Shown here one piece after another: positions 1 through 13,417 of a stretch of 64,000 nucleotides of DNA. Position numbers and translations under genes: made by a program. A model generated the notes under the pieces. That model was not told the origin of the DNA and ran no database searches. It saw only the letters and a program-made list of their open reading frames with translations. Origin of the DNA: Paramecium octaurelia (taxonomy: Eukaryota; Ciliophora; Oligohymenophorea; Peniculida; Parameciidae); NCBI GenBank assembly GCA_905182995.1, contig CAJJDP010000018.1, positions 558,001 through 622,000 on the forward strand, read 5' to 3'. The first letter of the stretch is position 1, and every line of letters begins with the position of its first letter.

Positions 1-2140
1 CTTTAACATTTGTAAAACTGCTAGTTTAGTTCGACTGAGTTCGATCGGCATTAATGGCAGTAATGCTGATAAGATTGAATCTGCTGGTCGTATTGATACT
101 TGTTGTTTTGATAAAACAGGCACTCTTACAACTCTAGGTTTGAAAGCAATCAAAGTTTGGACTCATGATCAATCATTAGTAATTTTAGTGTATTTATATT
201 TAATAGGAATAAATTGCTAATTACATTTTAGCATGTTGTCATCATCTTTTATTGATTAATGGAGAATTGCAAGGTGATCCTTTGGAAATAGAGATGCTAA
301 ACTTCATTGGTTGGAAGATTAACTTTGAAGGCAAATCCTTCTTTTCAGTTAAAAAGGATTCATAAGAATTTGAAATCATAAAGATCTTTGACTTTAGTTC
401 AGCAAGGTAAATGATGAGTGTCATAGCAACAGATGGAACCAATTTCTATTTATTTTCTAAAGGATCTCCTGAAATGATTAATCAGTAATCTCAAGACAAA
501 AAGTAAGTTGTTTTAGATGAAGTCAAAAAATATGCATCAAATGGATTCAGAGTGTTGGGTTTGGGTTATCGTAAATTAAATAACAACCAATTAGATCTAC
601 AAAGAGAAGAATTGGAAACACAGTTGAATATTGTTGGTATGTTTGTTTTAGAAAATCCACTCAAAGATGATACTCCTTAAGTGATATAAACTTTAAGAAA
701 CAGTGGATTGGATATCAAAGTGATTTCAGGGGATAGCCCTTTAACTACTATCTATTGTGCTAAAATATCTGGAATCATTGATTTCAACTCTGAAGTTGTG
801 ATTCTAGATTATAATTCGTCCAAAAGATAAATAGTCATCTTTGATAATGATAATCAAGCTAATTATGATGAAAATGCCATAGAAAACCAAAATTTAATCG
901 AATAAATTATTCAAAATCCTAAAATGACTGCATTGACTGGGAAATTCTTAGAATTTATATCTAAATTTTTAACAATTGCCAATCCTAATAGAGAAACCAG
1001 TATCAGTATGACATAAAACAATTCATCAAATCAAATTTTCTCTGATAATAATGCAATTGAATTTGATGATACCAAAATGAAAGAACTTACTAAGAAATTA
1101 ATTTCAAAGACTAGAGTTTTCGCCAGATAAAAGCCAGAACAAAAGAAATAAATTGTTGCATTACTCCAAGAAATGGGAAGATAAGTCATGATGACTGGAG
1201 ATGGAGCCAATGATTGTGTAAGTTTTTAAAATTATATAATTTAGTCAGCTATAGCATAGGCATAAGTAGGTATTTCATTCAGTGAATCTGATGCTTCTTA
1301 TACTGCACCATTTAGTTCAAAATCAACTTCATTAAAATGTTGTGTCTAAGTCTTAGCATAAGGAAAGGCAGCCATAATGACTATAATTGAGGTGTTTTAA
1401 TATCAACTTAGTGTTAATGGAATTAAATTTGCTGCTGTTACCATTATGTTTTTAGAAGTTTAGAATTTTTGTAATCCTAAATTACTATTATTTTAGCTGA
1501 ATTTTAAACTGTCTATGTTGGATTCATTTCCAATATTCCCTTATTAATTTTCTTATGTATTTCTTCCCCAACCACAGAACTAGCAGAATATATACCTTTA
1601 GATGATCAATTCTCCTATTAAAATCAAATTCAAATCTATACTAATATTTTCTTCGCTGTTTTAGGGTATGTTTATAATTTAATATCATTATAGGTTATGT
1701 ATCAATTACGGTATTCTTACTACAACAGATAGATTCTTTGAATATTCTAAACCTATTGAAAAGTTTTAAAGAGAGGGATACTTGAATTCAATCATGTTTT
1801 TAAGTTTGATGTACTACTTCATGTCTTTTGGAGTATCAATATACGTATCAAATCCTTTTAAAGTCAAATACTATAAAAACATCTTACTAACATTATGGAC
1901 AACTCTTGGTTTTGTTGTTGCAATAGTATCATTCATATTCCCTCAAAGGGCTAGTTGGTGCGATGTAATTGATATTAAAGAAGACACGTAAATATTCATA
2001 ATTATTTTAATATCAGTTTCAAAGGATTTAATTGGGTTGTTTTATCAGTTGTCATAGTAACATCTTTTCTTGGATTTTTTTTCCAGGCCCTTCTTTAAAG
2101 ATATATACCGTCAATGTATAAAATAACACATAAATCATGA
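1..2140 (+). CDS. P5-type cation-transporting ATPase (ATP13A-like), 5' end outside window
   Basis: C-terminal two thirds of a P5 P-type ATPase, an ATP-driven transporter of internal membranes; known P5B members move polyamines or metals. The phosphorylation motif CCFDKTGTLT lies near the left edge. It is followed by a nucleotide-binding stretch with GDPLE, the hinge motif MTGDGANDC and a run of hydrophobic segments. Five introns of 26-29 nt (179-206, 1218-1244, 1471-1496, 1666-1693, 1988-2016) must be removed, after which 667 codons run in one frame to the TGA at 2138. The N-terminal membrane part and actuator domain lie left of the window. P5 type is clear from the CCFDKTGTLT context; the P5B choice and the substrate are inference. 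Confidence 0.9.
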
Positions 2141-2335
2141 AGAATAATTTCATAACAAATAATATAATATTAAAATACATCCATATATTATTATTAGCAA
2201 TTCTGGTTGCAGATATTTATGATTCCAATTAATTCCTTTCCTCCAAATAAGTGAGTTTTCAGTACTTAAATTCAAATTTAATTATAAATCCGTTTTATTA
2301 ATTTTATTAAATGCTTATTTTGTTTTTCTTGGTAG

Positions 2336-3804
2336 GATCACTATCACAAAGCACTTAGTATTTATGACTAAAAATTATTAGAGCTTTCTAGTTATATCAC
2401 AGTCGATGATGCCTTATCTGATCTGTTAAAAACGTAGCCCAAAGGATATAAGCCGTGGCATCCATCGTTGAATGTGAGATTACGTGTTTAAGAAGAAGAA
2501 AGAACTTAAGAATTTTATTCATTTGTCTAATAGCAAATTAAAATCAAATAAAGAGGGATCAACACATAGCATCCAATGCAATTTGTGTAGGTTTAAGGCC
2601 CAGAATTCTTTGAGAACTTGGTTTGTAAATGTAGTTTTTCGCCTGCAGAAGCTGCTTAAGAAGAGGAAGAAGGAGGAGAAGGAGGAGGCGAGGAAGCAGA
2701 AGGAGGGGGAGCATGCGAAGCAGAGGGAGGTGGAGACCAGGAAGGTGGAGAAGGAGAAGGAGAGGAAGTTGAATTCATTGTTAAAAAGACCAAAGCTCAT
2801 GGGAAAGACTTCAGTTTCCTATAAGTAGGAACTTAAAGTAATTTAAATTAATATATACCTCAACCTTAACAAGCCGATTAATTATCTTAATATGACTTAA
2901 GATTACAGGCTCAGGAATTATTGATAAAGCAGTTCATGGAAAAATAAAATTAACTGACTCAACAATTATCTCTGTTACAACAGAGCTAGGGTGTATTTGT
3001 ACCATCGCTTTTTCCCTAAGTCGTAGATACTAATTATCTAACACCTTAATAACAAGCTCAAATGCTTTATATGTTGTAGCTGTAATAGTAATAACAATAA
3101 ATTCAATAACAGCTACTTTAATAGTAAATGCTGAATCCATTATCCTTCTAATCAAGTCCAACCATAGTAAAGAATGATAATATTTAAACATAACAATAAT
3201 ACTAAATCCCATTACAATAGCCACTTGTTTATACTTAGACTGTTACTTAGCCCATTTTGAACCAATAACAATTATTGCTCTAATAATAATTACTACAATA
3301 ATAATAAATTCCTCAATAATTAACTTAATAGTAACTTCTACAGCAACCACAGTAGTTATTGAATTAATAGTAAATACCATAATCCTAGCCATAATAGCAA
3401 GTTTAATCTTAGATTCCTTAGCAAATCCCGTAATTTTAATAATAATAGATTCCTTAGCAAATCCCGTAATTTTAATAATAATAGATTCCATAACAATAGA
3501 TCTAAGGTTTCTAATAATAAATTCCTCAGCAAGTTCAATAATAAAATATCTAATAATAACCTTATTAATCGATTCAACAATAATAACCTTATTAATAAAT
3601 TCCTTAGTAGCAATAGTAGTAGTAGATTTAACAATAATAATAAAGTGGATTTTTACAATAACCATAATAGCAGTAGAATGTCCCCCAATTGGAGTAGTTG
3701 GTAATTTGATATCATTATATTTTTAGTTGGCTCAGTAGATGGCCCAACCTTTGATGTAACCTCAATTTTTACAAAAGTAACCATAAATTATTGGAGTAGG
3801 ATGA
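2336..3804 (+). CDS. Glutamine-rich protein, unknown function (5' end unresolved)
   Basis: Not recognised. A folded-looking N-terminal part of about 110 residues is followed by a short Glu/Gly-rich acidic segment. After it come about 270 residues dominated by Gln with Pro, Leu and Ile, encoded by a mixture of TAA, TAG and CAA. This mixture is strong evidence for the ciliate code. One 26-nt intron (3701-3726) puts the last 26 codons in frame, ending at TGA 3802. The start is uncertain. The only upstream ATG that can be joined in phase is at 2137, inside the stop region of the ATPase gene, through an unusually long 85-nt intron (2251-2335). The Q-rich tail suggests a scaffold or RNA/transcription-associated protein, but this is guesswork. 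Confidence 0.7.
2658..2768 (+). other. Purine-rich, GC-rich tract inside the Q-rich gene
   Basis: About 110 bases in which nearly every base on the + strand is A or G, far richer in G than its surroundings. In frame it encodes a Glu/Gly-rich acidic linker. It lies within coding sequence, so the protein composition explains it in part. Confidence 0.6.
3411..3482 (+). repeat. 36-bp direct tandem duplication in the Q-rich coding region
   Basis: Two adjacent copies of a 36-bp unit starting at 3411 and 3447. The unit encodes twelve residues with an IPQQIPQFQQQQ-type pattern and keeps the frame. It is probably a replication-slippage duplication in the Gln-rich tail. Confidence 0.8.
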
Positions 3805-3863
3805 TGGATAAATACATAGATATTAACATAAATTTAAGATATTATTTTTATTATGTTCTTAAA

Positions 3864-5141
<1,278 letters not shown>

Positions 5142-5243
5142 AATTCTAATTATTGAAATTAAGCAAAATCAATTCATCTTAATAAACCCATAATATTTTA
5201 TTTTATATAAAATTATATAAGACAATTTTTTTAAATCCTGATT

Positions 5244-5397
5244 TCACTTACCTGGCGAGCACTGCTGATGATCATGTAGATCAGTAGTGTGGGGTTAAGC
5301 TGGCCATCGCACAACCGGCGTCAGTGAGGCCCCAAAACTTTCCGTTTGGAAAGGCTTTATCGCTCAATTTCTGCTAGTGAGGGGAAACCCTCGCACC
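5244..5397 (+). ncRNA. U1: U1 small nuclear RNA
   Basis: Spliceosomal RNA that pairs with 5' splice sites. The 5' end carries ACTTACCTG, complementary to GT-starting donors like those throughout this window. Stem-loop I has the loop GATCATGTAG (about 5270-5279), one base from the U1-70K binding consensus GAUCAYGAAG. An Sm-type site CAATTTCTG sits at 5365-5373, followed by a 3' terminal hairpin with arms GTGAGGG and CCCTCGCAC. The block is strikingly GC-rich against flanking AT-rich DNA and has no coding potential. The exact ends are estimates. The U1 assignment is firm because 5' end, loop, Sm site and 3' hairpin occur in the right order and spacing. Confidence 0.93.
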
Positions 5398-5810
5398 CTA
5401 TTCCATTAAATTAAACAAACGAAATAACATATTATTATTATTATTAAAGATCATAGTTATATTCTATGTGTATATCTTCAGATATTTGGATTAAAATAAT
5501 TATTCGATTTATTGTCCTTATAATTACAATTTTAGATTTGCTGTAGTATTCCACTTTTAAGACTCTTTTATTTGGAATCCTTAGTAACTCTAATTCTATT
5601 TCCAACAGAATTTACATTGGAAATCAAAGTATTTACTTAATCAAGGATGCATATAAGAGATGGAGCAAAGGAAGGAATTGTTTCAATTAATGTCACAAAT
5701 AAAATACTGAATTTAATACTGACAAAGATGCGTAGTTATTAAATTTTTAATCTTAAAGAGTTAAGAGCATATTTAGCTATATATAATTAAATTTAAAATA
5801 GTAAAATTCG
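5398..5810. other. Intergenic gap after U1
   Basis: AT-rich, no confident gene. One frame is open from about 5467 straight into the following MGC... gene. With a single stop codon, a run of about 115 codons can arise by chance here and its composition is unremarkable, so I treat it as promoter and spacer. Confidence 0.4.
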
Positions 5811-6047
5811 ATGGGTTGCTCTTTACAGAAACCACCTAATCATAACCTCGCAAAGCAACGATTCTCTATTAATATACAAACATGTAATAGGGCATTCTCA
5901 TTAAATTTAGTAACACCGGATAAAAAACCGAGTCTGGATGTTTTTAACCCTACATTAGGGAAAATTGTATCGGTGCCAGTACTAGTACCTGCTTCTAAAA
6001 GTAGCATAGTGGTGAGAAGAAGCACACAATTGACTATAGGATAATGA
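5811..6047 (+). CDS. Small putative myristoylated/palmitoylated protein
   Basis: 78 residues, single exon, ending IGQ then TGA at 6045. It begins MGCSLQKP, a textbook N-myristoylation signal (Gly2, Ser4) with a Cys3 that could be palmitoylated, so membrane attachment is likely. The rest is basic and Ser/Val-rich with no recognised domain. The start was chosen for the MGCS motif, although the frame is open further upstream. It lies 62 bp before the phosphodiesterase gene on the same strand. No function can be assigned. Confidence 0.55.
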
Positions 6048-6109
6048 ATTAGTATTGATTTTGATAATATTTATATATATATATTTATAATTATATTGTT
6101 TAGATATTT

Positions 6110-9100
6110 ATGGAACCCAGGCTTCCTCAATATACTTAATTTTTTATAGTGATCAATAATCTAGTGAATGAGAAGGTAATTGATAAAAAATAAAAAACTG
6201 AATTAGAATAAAGTATTTTAAGAAAGGATAAGAACATAATGGAGATTGTTAGCAAATATGGAAACAAAGATATGTAAGATAACAACAGAGTATGCATTAT
6301 AGGGAATAATAATTTTGCGAAAAATTAGTTTAGTATGCCAATCAAAGATAAAAGGACACTTATGTGCCACATATTAAACATTTAGAGAAAAACAAAAGTA
6401 ACAAATTTAGTGTGAGTGCTCGTCAAATTTCGTTTTAGCAAGAAGATCCAATAGTAGAGAACAAATAAGAAGTATTACATGTGTTAAAATTAGTCATTAT
6501 CTCCTTTCATTTTGCAACTAATTGAATAACTCGACACCATGCTTTCAATACATATGACAAATGGAGGACACTTTGTTCCTACCGATGTCGAGAAGTTAAC
6601 TCAATTGAGGGATTAGATTAACAAATATTTGGGGATTCAATATGAATAAGAATTAGATAATGAATCACCAGTAAGATGTAGAAATATTAGTGTTTGTGGT
6701 AGAGTTATTTCAGAGCAATAAGATGATAAATCGGATTAAGTTGATACTAGTGTTCAGTTAAAAAGTAAATATCATCTTCAAATAATCAGTTAAATTAAAT
6801 AAACATATGTTCAATTAAAAGTATATATAATTCAATAATTCTAGAGTCTATTTTTGGGAAGTTTACATACACATTACCTCTTAATGTAGGAAGAATTATC
6901 ATACAATAATTTAGTGAACGTCGTCAAGTCGATTATTAAAGAATTGACTGATTCTGATGAAATTTACTTTCTGATTAAAAGAAATGATGAGTGGGATTTC
7001 TATTCGACAGAAAAGGATTCGATCAAATAGATTGAGAAATATAAGCAATAAGTGTTTTTCTTAAACTTTTCGCATCTCAAACCTAACATTGTTTACAACT
7101 TTTAAAATAATGAAAAACAAACCAAGTAATTAGAACTAGTATTGGATTTGAATTCTTAGTTCACTGAACTTTCGATTATTAGATTCATCAATCAGAATAA
7201 ACAAGAAACCTTTTTCTTCTTCTATTGGAATAAACCTGGTAGAAATAAATTGTTGAGAAGATTTATAAAGTACAATATTTGATTTAATAAAAGTGAAGCT
7301 AATGAATATGGATTCAAAGATGAAGTCTTGTCTTTAACCAATTTCTTGATTGATGTAATCATGTAAGCTAGAGTGCAATACTTTAATCCCGTCTAGTTTG
7401 CAGATTAAATTCTGGATATCGCCTTAAGTTTTGTGGAGTCATCCCAATATATCTTGATTGATGAAATGTTCAGAGCTTTGGATCCTCATTTCAAAATTAA
7501 GAAAGATTATGCTTTTTCTGAGGACGGAAGACAGAAGATAGACATGGATAATTCTGTGAGAATCGAGATGGAATGCAGAAATCCAATTGCTTTGATTTTG
7601 GAAGAGTTTTATCTTAATCGAGAGGATCATTAATTTATTTATACAGGAATATTGAACTTGAAATCCAAATATTAGAGACATTTGAGATTGTGTCATGAGA
7701 AGACTGCATATTACAAATACTTTTTGAGATCCTCTGATACAATCCTATTTGATTTTGATAAAAATGGCAGACTGTTATTCTTGAATCATTACATTTGGGA
7801 GACTCTCAAATAGAAATACAACATTTAATTCTCCCCAGATAAAAGGACTCCGAATTACAAAGAGTTGTTTATGGATGAAAGAATCCTCAGATATATAGAT
7901 TTGGATGAATTTATGATGAAAAAGAAGAATGAATACATCCAACATGAGGACTTTGAAATCTTCTTGAAGGTGGTTGATCAAGTTTACAAGGGATTTGTGA
8001 TTATATTTCATCTCCAAGAGGGATCCAGAATGAAGGATTACATAAAGAATTTGAAAAATGAAGAGCAATTGGAAGATGAGATCAAATAATCCATTCAACG
8101 TTCCTACAATAAACATTAAACTTTCAAATTCATATCACAATTACAGAAATCGAATCCTAGTGTTAAAAACTCTTACATTTCTTTGTTCATTCCCGAGGAG
8201 TCATCTTTGGATAACTAAGACCAACAACAATAGTCCAATAATTCATTATAGCCAATTAAAACAAGAAAGCCCAGATTGAGTATCCAAATGTTGGGTAAGC
8301 AAATCAAGGCATTCAATTACTAACCATCCAAATAGCGTATAAAATCGATAGAGTCAGCATTGGAGATTGAGGAGGATGATGATTTGGACACATTATATGA
8401 GGACAAAACAATTGATAAATTTGAATTTAATATTTTCTCTGTAAATATATAGTGTTATTGAGGAATAGTATTAGGAAAATATGAAGGCAAAGTTGGTGTA
8501 TCATATAATTAAGAAAAATGATTGGATTGACAATTATGATATGAGCGAGGAGGTTTTGATGAAGTTTATTAAGGAAGTTGAGCGAAAATATAATAAGAGG
8601 AAGAACCCTTTTCATAATTTCGATCACGGGATAACTGTAATGCATAGTTGTCATTTCTTGTGTTCTTTGCCAAGAGCACATCAGTATATGAGTGAGATTG
8701 TGCATTTTGCAACTGTGATTTCGGGGTTATGTCATGATATTTCTCATACGGGAAGAACGAATCAATTTGAAATCAATAGCAAAAGCAAGTTGGCCACAAG
8801 ATACTTGGACAAGAGCGTAATCTATTCGATTTAATAGTTAGCCTTTGGAGAATCATCATGCAGCAGTGACATTGAGATTGTTGAATTAGGATAAGTACAA
8901 TATATTGTCTGGGTTGAGTGTGGAGGATTTGGCAATATTCAGATAGACACTAATTGAAAACATTCTATTCACGGATATTAAATAACATTTTGGATTAATA
9001 AAGGATTTTGAGTAAAGAGTGAAGGAAAGTAAGGAGAATCAGGATAAAATTTTTGGTAAGTTGGATGGAGATGTCAAATTGTTCACGGGGATGATAGTTC

Positions 9101-9455
9101 ACACTTCAGATTTTAGTGGTGCTGCAAAAGTGTTTGAATTGTCTAAGGCTTGGACTGAGAAAGTCAATATGGAGTTTAAAGCCTAGTTCGATGAGGAGGG
9201 AACTCGTAACATTACCTAGACTCCATTTATGAAGGACTTGGACAAATAGGAAATAATGGCAAAAAATGAAATGGGATTTTTCAAAGTTATTGTTAGACCG
9301 TTGTGGGCTAGTTTAAATGAGTTTTACGTAATTTTATGCAAATTCAACATTTATAGGATAAACAATTGCAGGACATTATTGATAATGTGGAAAACACGAT
9401 AATTAAGTGGGAGAAGATTTATCATACATACAATGAACAAGAGAAATAGGATTGA
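6110..9455 (+). CDS. 3',5'-cyclic nucleotide phosphodiesterase with sensor-like N-terminus
   Basis: Class I PDE that hydrolyses cAMP and/or cGMP, about 1,062 residues. The C-terminal HD-type catalytic domain (about residues 740-1040) has HNFDHG, then GLCHDISHTGRTN with the metal-binding HD and downstream His/Asn, and the distal Asp in HTSDFSG, so it looks active. The long N-terminus has GAF-like segments (around 6850-7400) and a PAS-like segment (around 7700-8050), assigned by appearance only. Six introns are needed; the one at about 8439 can be read as 22 or 28 nt, both in frame. In ciliates such enzymes shape the cAMP/cGMP control of ciliary beating. Which nucleotide it prefers cannot be seen. 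Confidence 0.9.
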
Positions 9456-9506
9456 ACTGTAAATTACATATTTCGTTTTTGAGATATTTATTTTATTTTA
9501 TAATAT

Positions 9507-10519
9507 ATGAGTGAAAGAAGAGAAGAAGATACTACTCTAGTGTAAGCAGCTATCCCAGCTGCCTTGGAAGGAGCCAAAAAAGCTGAGGAATTGGAAAAAA
9601 AGATAAAAGAGTATTCATGATTAAAGATATATTTTAGAGAAGGAGGATAAAAACTTGGAGATATAGAGAAGCAAGCTGAGGAGTAAATTCACAAGGCATA
9701 AGAAATACTCGCCTTTGCTGGAAATTAAGCTTAAGTTGCCTAATAACAATCCTTAACTGTTGCTGCTGCATAGTATCTAGCAGGCAGCTTATTATCAATG
9801 TTGATTCTTCAACTCGGTTTCTTTGGATCAATTCTAACCTTCATCCCATTCCTAGAACAATTGACAATTATATTGTACATAGTATCAATCTTAATTGTTC
9901 AATTCTGTCCAGGATCTGTTGATAAGGTAGTTACTTGATATATCAAATAGGTTCCTAAAAATTTTGGATTATGCATTGTTCATTCAGCCAGTAAAATATT
10001 ATTGATGGTTTACCTTACACTTCATTTCGAAGCAATCAAATTTGAATTGATACAATTAGTATTTGGTATCGTCATTCTATTTTTATTATTTTAAATTAAG
10101 AAGGGAATAAGTAATCAATTAATCCTATGTTTTTAGGTGAAAATTAAGATATTGCTTTGGTCGTTAAGAAATAATTCTTCACAGTTCTGATTATATCAGC
10201 AGTTATTTCAGGATTTTTGGGATTGTTAACAAGATCAAACTTGTTCATTACTCTTATTTTGGTAGTCGTTGGAGCTGGATACACTTATTATTTATAATTG
10301 GCTTTGTAGAGATTTGGCGATCACAAATACTTGTTCATTAATAAAAATGACTAATATTTGGGTGCTGCCTAATTAGATGCAGATCTATTCTTATGGTGCA
10401 AATTGGTTGGATATCATTGCATTAAGAGAAATGAAAATGGAGCTTATGTTCCAAATTTGGAATTCGATGAGGAGAATAAATAGAAGGAACCAGAAACTTA
10501 AGAATAAAACAAAATCTGA
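9507..10519 (+). CDS. Multi-pass membrane protein of unknown function
   Basis: 311 residues after removal of three introns (27, 24 and 26 nt). The first 70 residues are charged and Ala/Gln-rich, perhaps a short coiled coil. After them come about five hydrophobic segments in two groups, the first around LQLGFFGSILTFIPF and a later one around LFITLILVVVGAGYTYYL. The C-terminal 60 residues are hydrophilic and acidic (LEFDEENKQKEPE). The layout resembles reticulon- or PRA1-like membrane-shaping proteins, but I see no diagnostic motif and leave it unnamed. Confidence 0.8.
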
Positions 10520-10596
10520 GATATTCATAAGAAAATAAAATAAACACATTATTTTTACCTTTCTTTATATTCATAAGATTTTAATAATTATTTTAT

Positions 10597-12870
10597 ATGT
10601 TTGATAAACTTTGCATTAGACATTCAGATTAAATTCTTACTCATTTTTGTTCAAATCAATTGTGTCCTCAATTCCTAACATTTTATTGTACACAGTGTGA
10701 GATCTAACAATGCAATAAAAACTATCATCTGTAATAATTTGACAATTTGAGCCATTTCATCAATAAATTAATTTTGCCTAATTTCGGTATTAATCTTGGT
10801 ATCTAACTTAGACACCAAATAAATTGACTATTGCAAACAGCAAATGAACAAAATAATTGGTAATTTCAATACAATCCAAGAAAAGATAATAAACGATTAT
10901 GATAAGGCAATTGAAAAAATACTTGAATAGTATAATATCATTTTAATTAAGCATTTAGAATAGAAGTAGTTCATTTAAGACTGAAATCATAAGCCAAATA
11001 GATTTCCAAAAATAATACATGATAGACAAATTAGCAGAATTCTAAAACACAATCGATAAACATTATAATGTGTACAAGTAATCGTATGATAAAACTAAAT
11101 CAATTCTGAATGCATAGGAAAGCAGTGTTCACATTGAAGAGCATTACAAATAGATTGATATGAACTCATTATAAGAATATTACAATGTCTTACTAAGAAT
11201 GCAACCTGAGTTGGAAGTTCTCGCAGCAGAAAATAGCTTGTAAATTACTAAGGAGCAATAGATTATTGAATCATTCAATCATAATATTTACAAAGAATTT
11301 TAGGATAAAATCATAGAATATTCAGAAAATACTTTAACTTTACTTTGGAGCAAATATTATTCTATGACATCCAATATCCATTTATATGATAATAAAAGTA
11401 TTTTCTTAATTCCTTATATTATTAGCATAAAGCATTGCCTAATCAGAGATGATTGAAAACATTAGAATAAGCAGATCCTCATCATCCAACTCCTATTCTG
11501 TATTTAATGAAATCGACAATATCATTGCCATGGGTCAACAATTCAATAATAACAATACTTCCATCAAATTAAAAAGCCAAACTTATGGTTATACCAAATT
11601 TAATCTGATGACTCAAGGACAATTCACTATCAAGCCTAATCATTTGGATAATCAACAATAATCGCCAATCATCACTCCCCATTGCATTCTAGTAATTAAG
11701 AATCAAAATATCATTTTGACAGCAGGAGATAGCAATACAATCTATGTTTGGATCCATAAGAAAGATTCTAATCTATGGAAATTAGAATCACAATTAGTAT
11801 TGTAGAGTAAAGAACAACAATATATTCAATGCATGGAATTACTCTACAATCCATTTATTAGTGAATCACGAAATAGCAAATAGAGCTTTGCAAATCTAAA
11901 AGTTATGTTAAATCCTATTATCGCCATTTGTGGTTAAAATAATATTTACATAGTTCAATTAGATGTTATGACTAATTAAATCACAATATAATGTCAATAC
12001 ACAATTAAAGACTAAAAGGAATAAGAAATACATACTGTATAACAGTGTTAAACTATGGGTAGCTACAATTATTTCATTGTTGGCATGGAAAAAGGAACCA
12101 TGCTACTATTTAATTATATCATTAGTATAGACAACACTTTTACTATAAAAATAGATTAGATGATCAAATAACATAAAGATTGCATAACAAGCATTGAGAT
12201 TATAGGGGATCAACTAATTGCTGTAGCTAGTAATGATAGGTCTGTTACCATTTGGCAATTCTTTAATAATAAGCTTAAATTATTACCAATAAAACTCAAT
12301 AGATTCTGGGAAGACATTCCCTGCATACGATAGGTGTATACCAATTCTTTCATTACTTTTGATTCAAATTACAATATCACATAATGGTATCTTGAAAATC
12401 AAAATAAAATTGTTATAATAAACAGTCTCTAATCAAGTAAAATGAAACAAGAAGTTCAAGAGGCAATAATCATAAATAATCCAGATAATGCTTAAGATTT
12501 TTGCATCTTATTACTTATTAGAGAATAATCGAACAACAAACTTATTATTTTAGATAGATATTTCTCAATTGTATCATAGGAATCTCTGCCTCCGTAATTT
12601 CAAAGCTATTTGAGCATTCAAAAGAAAAAGCACAATCATTACATTACAAATTATAAGATGAGGATTATCAATGATTTTGTGCCTAATAAGGCATTCAGTT
12701 CCTTTATTGATGTTAAACAGAATGAGAAGCAGTCTAATTAGTAGTAATAGCAATCCTTTTCTTAGCAATAATAACTGAATTAGAATAAGAAGGTTAATCT
12801 GGCTATTATTAACAATAATAAGACAAATTAACATTTTATTGAAATTTCTTACATAATAGGAACTGACTGA
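10597..12870 (+). CDS. Cys/His-rich (B-box-like) coiled-coil WD-repeat protein
   Basis: About 730 residues, three introns (25, 28 and 28 nt). Residues 5-45 have spaced Cys and His (CIRH...FC...CPQF...YCTQCE) like a B-box zinc finger. A Gln/Lys-rich coiled-coil region of about 200 residues follows. The C-terminal half carries WD/beta-propeller signs: ILTAGDSNTIYVW, AICGQNNIYIVQ, VAVASNDRSVTIWQF. A B-box, coiled coil and propeller is the general layout of TRIM-like scaffolds. No RING precedes the B-box, so ubiquitin-ligase activity should not be assumed. The tail is Gln-rich. Confidence 0.8.
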
Positions 12871-12978
12871 ATTGATGTTTTTTATGTGTATTTGTTTAAT
12901 AATATATTGTAATTAAAACACATTTTTTGAATGAAAAATTTTATAATATAATCTTTCTTCTTAAACATTTAATTAAGT

Positions 12979-13390
12979 ATGGGAAGGCTAATTCTAGAAT
13001 ATTTAGAGGGAAATAGGATCTATGTGTGTAAAAAGTGTAGAATTCACCTAACAAATTTTTAAAATAGAATATCAAAAGTATTGTTTTAGTTTAAAATTTC
13101 AGAATTTCAAGGGAGGCACAGGACAAGCCTATTTATTTGAATAAGGGTAATAATTTATATTAAGTTAGAATAAATTATCATGTGGGATTGCCAGTTGACA
13201 AAGACCTTTTGACTGGTAAACACACAGTTCAAGACCTTATGTGTAATGGTTGCTGCGAAATAATTGGATGGAAATATGTAATCAGAAGTGTTGTTATATA
13301 TAGATAAAAGCATTTAGGGATTCTGAGAAATATAAAGAAGGAAAAATAATAATTGAAAAATATTTTATTGAAAAAATCAAATGGAAATGA
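12979..13390 (+). CDS. Yippee-like zinc-binding protein
   Basis: 112 residues. It matches the Yippee fold: CKKC then, about 50 residues on, CNGC (the two zinc-binding Cys pairs), GTGQAYLFEQ between them, then TGKHTVQDLMCNGC and GWKY. Yippee proteins are small and very conserved; their biochemical role is poorly defined (links to centrosome, spindle and protein-quality control). Three introns (25, 22 and 26 nt) are removed. The end KIKWK then TGA fits the family's length, so the gene is complete. Confidence 0.93.
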
Positions 13391-13417
13391 TTATAAAATT
13401 TAATTAATTAAACAATT

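Noticed and set aside
2484-2828. 114-residue + strand Lys/Glu-rich ORF
   Set aside because: Out-of-frame reading of the purine-rich tract; the correct frame is fixed by continuity with the Q-rich protein.
3411-3482. Short direct repeats resembling a CRISPR array
   Set aside because: Only two adjacent copies with no spacers, in frame within a eukaryotic coding region.
3243-3665. 140-residue minus-strand ORF (Ile-rich)
   Set aside because: Shadow of the Gln-rich + strand gene: TAA/TAG/CAA codons read backwards give Leu/Ile repeats.
5467-5810. N-terminal extension of the MGCS protein through the upstream open frame
   Set aside because: No family support, and MGCS is an ideal start; open frames of this length are common with only TGA as stop.
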